The position numbers and the translations under genes were made by a program. This document shows positions 58,088-64,000 of a DNA stretch of 64,000 bases, one piece after another. Location: positions 2,507,001 to 2,571,000 of the forward strand of contig NC_018013.1 in NCBI RefSeq assembly GCF_000265385.1, written 5' to 3'. Numbering within the stretch: the stretch's first letter is position 1; every line of letters starts with the position of its first letter. Under the pieces are notes generated by a model, which saw nothing but the letters and a program-made list of their open reading frames with translations, ran no database searches and was not told the origin of the DNA. Source of the stretch: Aequorivita sublithincola DSM 14238. Lineage in GTDB: Bacteria; Bacteroidota; Bacteroidia; Flavobacteriales; Flavobacteriaceae.

Positions 58088-58139
58088 ACCACAAACACAC
58101 GATTGTTTAAGTTTTAAAACATTCGTGTATTCGTGGTTA
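58088..58139 (-). terminator. Hairpin downstream of the DegP-like gene
   Basis: AACCACAAACACACGA at 58088-58103 pairs with TCGTGTATTCGTGGTT at 58124-58139 (14 of 16 Watson-Crick). On the minus strand T-rich DNA follows. It lies between the DegP-like stop (58161) and the GAPDH start (57944). The 216-bp gap shows nothing else. Confidence 0.6.
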
Positions 58140-58160
58140 AAAAATAGATAAGAAAAATTT

Positions 58161-59549
58161 CTACCTAAATATAAATGAATTGATATTTCCTGCGCCATCC
58201 ATAAACGTCATTTTTATAGGTGTGCGGTAATCGCGTTGCGACATTATTCTTTTTACATCTTCAGTGTCTTTAACGGATTCATCGTTAATTTTGGTAATGA
58301 TTATCCCTTCCAATTTATACTGAGCCATATCTGGCGTAAGAGCGCGAGTAACGGTGACACCATTTTTAAGACCACGTTGTTTTAGTTCTTCGGAAGAGGT
58401 GTTTTTTACTTCCAGCCCCAAATCGTCAATAGAAAATGTCTCTAATTTTTCAAGTGTAACGGGAATTTTCTTTTCGCTGCCTTCACGAAGCACGGTAACT
58501 TCAACTACATCTTTCGGTCTCTTAGAGCCTAAATATCCTGAAAGATCTGCAAATTTTGAAACTTTGTATCCGTCAAGTTGTTTGATGATGTCGCCTTCTT
58601 TTATTCCAGCTTTATCTGCGCCGCTTCCTTTTTCAATTCCGCCAACAAAAACGCCTTCAGTATCATTGATTCCGTATTTTTCAACAACTTGCTGATTTAT
58701 GTTACCTACTTGAATCCCTAAAATTCCGCGTTGCACGTTTCCGTATTCCATAATGTCTTCAATCACTTTTCTGGCATTGTTTGAAGGAACTGCGAAGGAA
58801 TAACCCACATAACTTCCAGTTTCCGAAGTAATCGCAGTATTAATACCAATCAATTCGCCTCGGGTGTTTACCAAAGCGCCGCCACTATTTCCACGGTTTA
58901 CGGCTGCATCAGTTTGGATAAAAGATTGTGGGTTGCCATCAAATTGGTTTAAATCCCGCGCTTTCGCACTAATAATTCCCGCGGTTACGGTGGAAGTTAA
59001 ATTGAAAGGATTCCCCACTGCAAGCACCCATTCGCCAATTTTCACATTGTTTGAATCGCCAAAGGGTATAAATGCGAAGTCGTCATCTCCGTCAATTTTT
59101 ATCAAAGCGATGTCAGTGGCTGGGTCGGTGCCAATCAATTTGGCGGTGTACGTTTTGTTATTATTTAAGGTAACTTCAAGGTTTGAAGCATTCGCAATAA
59201 CGTGGTTGTTGGTCACTATATAACCATCTGGCGAAATAATCACGCCACTCCCACTACCAACCATTTCCCGAGGTTGGCCGCCACCTTGAAAATATTCCAT
59301 AATATTTGAAGGTTTTCTGCTGACGGTCGTATTTTTTACGTGAACCACAGCGTGCACCGTTTTTTCAGCGGCTTGGGTGAAATCTGTATTCATTTCAGCA
59401 CCCGTCGAAGAAAAACTAGTGGGTATAAAATTTGAGTTTTGTTGAGGGGCAAAAGAAGTAAATTCTTTTTTTTCTAAATACTTGTAGCCTCCAAGTGTAA
59501 CTGCTCCGGCAAACAATGCTACCAGAAATAAACGGACTGTTTGTTTCAT
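58161..59549 (-). CDS. DegP/Do-type periplasmic serine protease
   Basis: A 462-residue envelope protease. Residues 1-25 are a signal anchor. The trypsin-like domain has the triad His in YIVTNNHVIAN, Asp in ATDIALIKID and Ser in RGNSGGALVN. Two PDZ domains follow (residues about 275-365 and 375-455). The N-terminal half also has the GSGSGVIISPDG element of HtrA proteins. It degrades or refolds damaged exported proteins, which fits an organism with heavy T9SS export. It is divergent from dapF with 263 bp between. Confidence 0.93.
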   Translation of the reverse strand: MKQTVRLFLVALFAGAVTLGGYKYLEKKEFTSFAPQQNSNFIPTSFSSTGAEMNTDFTQAAEKTVHAVVHVKNTTVSRKPSNIMEYFQGGGQPREMVGSGSGVIISPDGYIVTNNHVIANASNLEVTLNNNKTYTAKLIGTDPATDIALIKIDGDDDFAFIPFGDSNNVKIGEWVLAVGNPFNLTSTVTAGIISAKARDLNQFDGNPQSFIQTDAAVNRGNSGGALVNTRGELIGINTAITSETGSYVGYSFAVPSNNARKVIEDIMEYGNVQRGILGIQVGNINQQVVEKYGINDTEGVFVGGIEKGSGADKAGIKEGDIIKQLDGYKVSKFADLSGYLGSKRPKDVVEVTVLREGSEKKIPVTLEKLETFSIDDLGLEVKNTSSEELKQRGLKNGVTVTRALTPDMAQYKLEGIIITKINDESVKDTEDVKRIMSQRDYRTPIKMTFMDGAGNINSFIFR

Positions 59550-59797
59550 TGTGTTGAAATTTTAATTAATGATACTTTAGAATAATTCAAAAACGTTGTA
59601 CTCAATTTTTGCATTTTTAATGTGTTTTAAGCATTTCGTTTCAGAGAAGAACAGAGAAAGGAAACACTTTTTTGAAGAAACATTATTTCAATACTTCTAC
59701 AAATTTAACAACGATAGCCTTAAAAAAGTATGCCATAAAGTGGTATTTAACTTGTATTTAACGTGAAAACAATCCTGAAACCTGTTACGGCTTTTTA

Positions 59798-59805
59798 TAT
59801 CTTTG
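59798..59805 (+). promoter_or_regulatory. -7 element of dapF
   Basis: TATCTTTG fits the Bacteroidota -7 consensus TAnnTTTG and lies seven bases ahead of the dapF ATG at 59813. A clear -33 TTG is not seen. The leader would be very short or absent. Confidence 0.5.
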
Positions 59806-59812
59806 CGCACGT

Positions 59813-60586
59813 ATGGAATTCACTTTTTATAAATATCAAGGCACGGGCAACGATTTTGTAATAATCGACAATCGGGAAAATTTTTTTCCGAAGGAAAATA
59901 CAGAACTCGTAGCCAAAATTTGCGACCGTCGTTTTGGCGTGGGTGCAGATGGATTGTTATTGCTAGAAAACCATCCTTCTGCAGATTTCAGGATGGTATA
60001 TTACAATAGTGATGGCAATTTGAGCTCTATGTGCGGAAATGGTGGAAGATGCATTTCACATTTTGCAAAATTTCTGGGAATTATTTCAGAAAAAACAACT
60101 TTTGAAGCGGTGGACGGAATGCACGAAGCTACAGTTGAAAAAGACTGGGTTTCCCTAAAAATGAACGATGTTGAAAGAGTAAACGTTTCTGAAAGTCACA
60201 CTTTTTTAAATACAGGTTCACCACATCACGTTCAAATGGTTACACAACTTCAGGATTTTGATGTTTTTGCAAATGGAAGGAATATTCGCAATAAAATCTA
60301 CGGAAAAGAAGGCGCGAACGTGAATTTTGTAGAACAACAAGACGACGCGACATTTTCAGTAAGAACATACGAACGCGGTGTAGAAGACGAAACCCTTTCC
60401 TGCGGAACTGGCGTTACTGCCGTTGCAATCGCGATGTTTGAAACTGGTAAAACCTCTGAGAATAAGGTAACACTTAAAACACCAGGCGGACAATTACAAG
60501 TCCGTTTTGAAAAAGATGACTCAGCATATAAAGATGTATATTTGGAAGGACCAGCAACCCTTGTCTTTAAAGGAATTTGGAAATGA
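59813..60586 (+). CDS. dapF: Diaminopimelate epimerase
   Basis: A 257-residue enzyme that converts LL- to meso-diaminopimelate for lysine and peptidoglycan. Two symmetric halves carry the catalytic cysteines: SSMCGNGGRC (Cys of M-C-G-N-G) and LSCGTGVTAVA (Cys of S-C-G-T-G). The start FTFYKYQGTGNDFVIIDNRE is typical. It is the first gene of a run: the acetyltransferase overlaps its stop, and mltG follows, so the group links to cell-wall synthesis. Confidence 0.96.
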   Translation: MEFTFYKYQGTGNDFVIIDNRENFFPKENTELVAKICDRRFGVGADGLLLLENHPSADFRMVYYNSDGNLSSMCGNGGRCISHFAKFLGIISEKTTFEAVDGMHEATVEKDWVSLKMNDVERVNVSESHTFLNTGSPHHVQMVTQLQDFDVFANGRNIRNKIYGKEGANVNFVEQQDDATFSVRTYERGVEDETLSCGTGVTAVAIAMFETGKTSENKVTLKTPGGQLQVRFEKDDSAYKDVYLEGPATLVFKGIWK

Positions 60587-61113
60587 AAACACTAAAAGGA
60601 GAACAATTATTTTTACGCGCTTTAGAACCTTCCGATTTGGATTTTCTTTATAATTTGGAAAATTTTGAAAAGCTTTGGGAAGTAAGTAACACTACAACAC
60701 CTTTTTCAAAATATATCTTGAAAAAATATTTGAGTAACAGCCATCGCGATATCTACGACGTAAAGCAATTAAGACTTGTAATCTGTAAAAACGAAGATGA
60801 AAGTCAGGTAGGGTTTATCGATTTATTCGACTTTGATCCAAAGCACAAAAGAGTAGGAGTGGGCATCGTTATTTTTTCTGAGGAAGATAAAAGAAAAGGT
60901 TTTGCATTAGAAGCATTAAATCTAACCTGTAATTACGCTTTCACACATCTAAACGTGCATCAAATTTTTGCAGGAATTACTGAAGATAACCAAGGAAGCA
61001 TAAATTTATTCGAAAAAGCTGGCTTCGAAAAAAGCGGCGTTAAAAAGGACTGGATTTTTTCCGAAGGAAATTTTAAAAACGAATACTTCTACCAATTAAT
61101 TCCCAATTCCTAA
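60583..61113 (+). CDS. GNAT-family acetyltransferase
   Basis: A 176-residue acetyltransferase of the RimJ/RimL-like type. The N-terminal LKGEQLFLRALEPSDLDFLY, then VGFIDLFDFDPKHKRVGVGI and the acetyl-CoA loop KRKGFALEALNLTCNYAF (with the R/Q-x-x-G-x-G/A core) fit the family, as does the closing GITEDNQGSINLFEKAGFEK. The ATG at 60583 overlaps the dapF stop in ATGA; the in-frame TTG at 60577 is less likely. The substrate is unknown. Related proteins acetylate ribosomal protein ends, amino acids or antibiotics. Confidence 0.88.
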   Translation: MKTLKGEQLFLRALEPSDLDFLYNLENFEKLWEVSNTTTPFSKYILKKYLSNSHRDIYDVKQLRLVICKNEDESQVGFIDLFDFDPKHKRVGVGIVIFSEEDKRKGFALEALNLTCNYAFTHLNVHQIFAGITEDNQGSINLFEKAGFEKSGVKKDWIFSEGNFKNEYFYQLIPNS

Positions 61114-61127
61114 TCCCTAAATTCAAA

Positions 61128-62171
61128 ATGTACATTAAAAAAATATTGCTAATTATTGTTTTACTTGGCGCCGTTGGGATGGGCGCTTTTGCTTGGTATG
61201 TTTACAATACAGCCTTTTCTGGAAACACAGCCTTCAACAATAATGAAGCACATGTTTATATTCCTAGCAATGCCTCAATAGATGCCGTCGTCGCTGAGTT
61301 GGAGCCACTTTTGAAAGACACGGAAACGTTTTATGCAGTTGCAAATCAGAAGAAATATACTTCGAATTTAAAGCCGGGACATTTCATAATTACGAAAGGA
61401 ATGACTAATAATGATATCATAAATACATTGCGAAGCAGAAATATTCCAATTGACATAAAATTCAACAATCAAGAACGTTTAGAGGATTTGGCAGGTCATA
61501 TTTCTAAACAAATTGAAGCGGATAGCACTTCTCTTATAAAAGCAATGCGCGACCCAGAATTTTTGAAGGAAGTTGGTTTAGACGAAGAAACCGCGCTTTC
61601 ATTATACATTCCAAATACGTACGAATTTTATTGGAACAGTTCTGCAGAAACTTTCCGAAATAGAATGAAAACCGAATACGAACGTTTTTGGAACGAGTCA
61701 AGAACCAAAAAAGCAAAAAACCTAAACCTTACCAAAGAACAGATTATGTCTTTGGCGGCAATAGTTCAAAAGGAAACGGCGAAAGTTGATGAAAGGTCAA
61801 GAGTTGCAGGCGTTTATATTAACCGATTAAAAGTTGGAATGCTACTTCAAGCAGACCCAACGGTTATTTATGCCCTAAAACGCGAAAGTGGCGATTACAA
61901 CCAAATAATTAAAAGAGTTCTCTATGTAGATTTGGAGTTGGATTCGCCATACAACACTTATAAGTATGCAGGTGTTCCACCAGGACCAATCACGATGCCC
62001 GATATTTCTTCAATAGATGCCGTTCTAAATCCTGAAAAGCACGATTATTACTACTTTGTGGCGGATGTTACCAACTTTGGGTATCATAAATTCGCTAAAA
62101 ACTTGGCGCAGCACAATTCAAATAAAGTGGAATATGTGCGTTGGGTAAATAGTCAGGGATTAAATCGTTGA
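61128..62171 (+). CDS. mltG: Endolytic murein transglycosylase MltG
   Basis: A 347-residue inner-membrane enzyme that cuts nascent peptidoglycan strands. A membrane helix lies at residues about 4-25 (ILLIIVLLGAVGMGAFAWYV). The YceG-like domain has LSLYIPNTYEFYWNSSAETF, then the catalytic Glu in LAAIVQKETA, and VAGVYINRLKVGMLLQADPT and YAGVPPGPITMPDISSIDAV. It follows the acetyltransferase by 14 bp and probably belongs to the same transcript as dapF. Family length and all motifs are as expected. Confidence 0.94.
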   Translation: MYIKKILLIIVLLGAVGMGAFAWYVYNTAFSGNTAFNNNEAHVYIPSNASIDAVVAELEPLLKDTETFYAVANQKKYTSNLKPGHFIITKGMTNNDIINTLRSRNIPIDIKFNNQERLEDLAGHISKQIEADSTSLIKAMRDPEFLKEVGLDEETALSLYIPNTYEFYWNSSAETFRNRMKTEYERFWNESRTKKAKNLNLTKEQIMSLAAIVQKETAKVDERSRVAGVYINRLKVGMLLQADPTVIYALKRESGDYNQIIKRVLYVDLELDSPYNTYKYAGVPPGPITMPDISSIDAVLNPEKHDYYYFVADVTNFGYHKFAKNLAQHNSNKVEYVRWVNSQGLNR

Positions 62172-62277
62172 TATTTTAAAAATGAATTGAACTCTCTTGT
62201 AACTCCTATGAATAAAGGGGCGTTTTTGTTTTCACATTAATTTAACAGCCTATAAATCAGATTTTTAAAAAAAGCTG

Positions 62278-62285
62278 TATCTTTG
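62278..62285 (+). promoter_or_regulatory. -7 element of the lysozyme-like gene
   Basis: TATCTTTG fits TAnnTTTG and lies 46 bp upstream of the ATG at 62332. No clear -33 TTG is seen. Confidence 0.5.
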
Positions 62286-62331
62286 CGCGCTGAAACTAAG
62301 ATGTAATTATACATCCGAATTTTAAAAATTG

Positions 62332-62979
62332 ATGAAAAAAAACATATATCTAATTGCAGTATTACTTGTTGTTACCTTACTGGTAGGGACGGGTTTCATT
62401 ACAAAAGATGGCTTCGACTTCTCTGATTTTAGTACAGAAGGGTTGGAGTTAGATTACAACGTTCCCACAGAAGCTGAATTTACTCCTTTATTGGCTCCTG
62501 TGACCCCGAAATTTTATTTGTTTTTGGGGAAATCCTATGTTGGATTTAAAGAGGCCCTTGGTTTTAAAGAGTCAAGAGGTAATTATCATATCGTGAATGA
62601 TTATGGTTATATGGGTAAATATCAGTTTTCTGCTGCTACCCTTAGAATGATGGGACTTAAGGATACAGATAATTTTCTTTACAATACACGTCAACAAGAA
62701 TCGGCTTTTTTGGCTTACACTTCTTTAAACAAGTGGGTTCTTAGAAAAGACATTAAGCGTTCTGTTGGAAAAACGATTGGTGGTGTAAAAATTACCGAAT
62801 CTGGAATTTTAGCTGCTGCGCATCTTGCGGGAGCAGGAAATGTTCAAAAATTTCTTAGAAGTGGTGGTGAAAATGGTTTCGAAGATGCCAATGGCGCTTC
62901 AATCCGTTATTACTTGAAAAAGTTTTCGGGTTATGACACTTCGCACATTATTCCAAACAAGAAACCGAGGATAATGTAA
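62332..62979 (+). CDS. Lysozyme-like exported protein (possible peptidoglycan hydrolase)
   Basis: A 215-residue protein with an N-terminal membrane segment (residues about 3-23). Residues about 70-185 resemble the lysozyme-like fold of lytic transglycosylases: a Glu in GFKESRGNYHIVNDYGYMGK (the E-S-x-G-x-Y region) and the G-K-Y-Q-F element, followed by ILAAAHLAGAGNVQKFL with the A-H-x-x-G pattern typical of the family. The Glu of KESRG is the likely catalytic residue. Related proteins are named peptidoglycan-binding or SLT-like. It is downstream of mltG with its own promoter. Confidence 0.78.
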   Translation: MKKNIYLIAVLLVVTLLVGTGFITKDGFDFSDFSTEGLELDYNVPTEAEFTPLLAPVTPKFYLFLGKSYVGFKEALGFKESRGNYHIVNDYGYMGKYQFSAATLRMMGLKDTDNFLYNTRQQESAFLAYTSLNKWVLRKDIKRSVGKTIGGVKITESGILAAAHLAGAGNVQKFLRSGGENGFEDANGASIRYYLKKFSGYDTSHIIPNKKPRIM

Positions 62980-62982
62980 ATT

Positions 62983-63696
62983 TTATCCTTGAATGATAAA
63001 TAAGGTGGGTCTTTTATGAAGGTCCACCTTTATTTTTTTCCATAGTTCCGCTGGCGCCGTTTTTATGTATTCTGTTGGCAGGGTTATATCACAAGCCACG
63101 CAGATTCTTGTTTTAGCGTTTAGGTTTTCCGTTAAGCTTTGCAGCATTTGGTTGTTTCTATATGGCGTTTCAATAAACAATTGCGATTGGTCAAAGTCTT
63201 TTGATAGTTTTTCCAAACGTTTCAATTCTGATTTTCTTTCGCCTTTATCAATCGGCAAATAACCGTTAAACGAAAAATTCTGACCATTAAAACCGCTGGC
63301 CATCATAGCCAACAAAATCGATGACGGCCCAACCAAGGGAATTACTTTAATTCCAGATTCGTGCGCATAATGTACAGCACGAGCACCAGGATCCGCAATT
63401 CCGGGGCAACCGGCATCGCTAATTATACCTACATCAAAACCTTCAAGACACGGATTTAGCATTGGTGGAATTTCTTCCGGCTTGGTAAACTTATTTATTT
63501 CTTGAATATTCAGATCAGCTTGACTTTTTTCAGGAATAATACTTTTTATAAATCGACGTGCATTTTTTTCGTGCTCTACAATATAATGGTCAATTTTTTC
63601 AACCGCATTTTTTACTGAAATTGGTAATACGACCAATGGCGACACATCTCCCAACGGACAAGGGATTAGGTATAGGTTTCCTTTCTGAACAGTCAT
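62983..63696 (-). CDS. SAM-dependent methyltransferase, RsmI/YraL-like
   Basis: A 237-residue tetrapyrrole-methylase-fold protein. GNLYLIPCPLGDVSP is the N-terminal element and VGIISDAGCPGIADPGARAV the SAM-binding loop. VIPLVGPSSILLAMMASGFN and LFIETPYRNNQMLQSLTENL follow. Canonical RsmI (16S rRNA C1402 2'-O-methyltransferase) has the same order but starts with G-T-L-Y-V-V-A-T-P-I-G-N; here P-C-P-L-G-D replaces it. It is a second, flavobacterial-type relative of RsmI whose substrate is not settled. It is convergent with the lysozyme-like gene. Confidence 0.83.
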   Translation of the reverse strand: MTVQKGNLYLIPCPLGDVSPLVVLPISVKNAVEKIDHYIVEHEKNARRFIKSIIPEKSQADLNIQEINKFTKPEEIPPMLNPCLEGFDVGIISDAGCPGIADPGARAVHYAHESGIKVIPLVGPSSILLAMMASGFNGQNFSFNGYLPIDKGERKSELKRLEKLSKDFDQSQLFIETPYRNNQMLQSLTENLNAKTRICVACDITLPTEYIKTAPAELWKKIKVDLHKRPTLFIIQG

Positions 63697-63703
63697 TGCT
63701 TAA

Positions 63704-64000
63704 TTATTGAACGATTAATTTTTTAACTGCGGTTTGTCCTTTTTCTGAAGTTACTTTTGTGAAATAGATTCCTGAATTCAATATTTCAATTGAAATTGTT
63801 TTTTCGTTGCTGGAAATATTTTCCTCGGAAAAAACCAAACTGCCTCGAATATCAAAAATCTGAATATTTTGAAGATTTTCATCTTTCAAGCTGAAAACAA
63901 CATTACCCGAAGCTGGATTTGGATGCATCCGAAGCGAATTTTCAATAGAAAAATCTTCAATACGTACTATTTGCCCTCCTTTAACCTTGTAAATGTCACC
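63704..64000 (-). CDS. C-terminal end of a T9SS cargo protein (5' end beyond window)
   Basis: The frame is open from the right edge to the stop at 63704, giving 98 residues. The last ~75 are a T9SS type A sorting domain (MHPNPASGNVVFSL, then IQIFDIRGSLVF, then SGIYFTKV, ending AVKKLIVQ). The residues ahead of it (DIYKVKGGQIVRIEDFSIEN) belong to an unknown body outside the window. It is on the same strand as the RsmI-like gene, seven bp upstream of it. It is the seventh T9SS cargo gene seen in the window. Confidence 0.85.
   Translation of the reverse strand, partial: GDIYKVKGGQIVRIEDFSIENSLRMHPNPASGNVVFSLKDENLQNIQIFDIRGSLVFSEENISSNEKTISIEILNSGIYFTKVTSEKGQTAVKKLIVQ

Overview
The window is a stretch of low-GC chromosome from a member of the Bacteroidota, almost certainly a Flavobacteriaceae-type marine or environmental flavobacterium. 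The grounds are: seven proteins with a type IX secretion (T9SS) C-terminal sorting domain; lipoproteins with the short Bacteroidota lipobox; menaquinone genes menA/menC/menE; a long-form 482-residue GAPDH; almost no Shine-Dalgarno sequences; and -7 boxes of the TAnnTTTG type. No rRNA, tRNA, CRISPR array or complete insertion sequence was seen.

Layout. 1-2.8 kb is accessory DNA: a nuclease-like gene cut by the window edge, a tyrosine recombinase, a small HTH-type regulator preceded by a strictly 21-bp phased array of about ten repeats, and an uncharacterised Bacteroidota protein. 2.9-3.8 kb holds trmL and a small unknown gene. 4.1-10.7 kb is a run of four T9SS cargo genes (cyclophilin, M4 protease, unknown adhesin-like protein, M28 peptidase). 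Between and beside them lie decayed fragments of other genes in this same window: the 3' end of recG, the 3' end of the 122-aa gene, a sorting domain plus terminator, and the start of the M4 protease. 11.2-15.7 kb holds a membrane-anchored AraC/TolB/TPR regulator and recG. 15.7-19.3 kb is a tightly coupled run: a possible toxin-antitoxin-like nucleotidyltransferase pair, an M1 aminopeptidase and a patatin.

19.5-22.3 kb is a signalling locus (lipoprotein, seven-helix membrane protein, histidine kinase, NarL-type regulator). 23-34 kb carries mixed genes: a T9SS protein, an FMN-binding glutamate-synthase-like protein, UvrD/PcrA-type helicase, esterase, YrdC-domain protein, TerB-like and NTF2-like proteins, OmpA lipoprotein, glycosyltransferase, HsdR-N-like nuclease. 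34.8-41.2 kb runs holA, DoxX, then a menaquinone operon menA-hydrolase-menC-CPBP protease-menE. 41.2-47.9 kb holds a membrane protein, a glycosyltransferase, an acyl-CoA carboxylase beta subunit, ettA and an oxidoreductase. 47.9-58 kb holds a large beta-propeller T9SS protein, an MBL-fold lipoprotein, hutG-hutI of histidine degradation, two tandem leucine-rich surface lipoproteins and GAPDH. 58-64 kb holds a DegP-type protease, dapF, an acetyltransferase, mltG, a lysozyme-like protein, an RsmI-type methyltransferase and the end of one more T9SS protein.

The strongest non-routine signals are the 21-bp phased array with its adjacent regulator, three copies of a GGGGG-AAAT-CCCCC palindrome each placed ahead of a gene (two of those genes or operons are regulatory), the concentration of gene relics around the T9SS cluster, two families of intergenic hairpin repeats, and a probable ATT-started (or start-less) NTF2-like gene.
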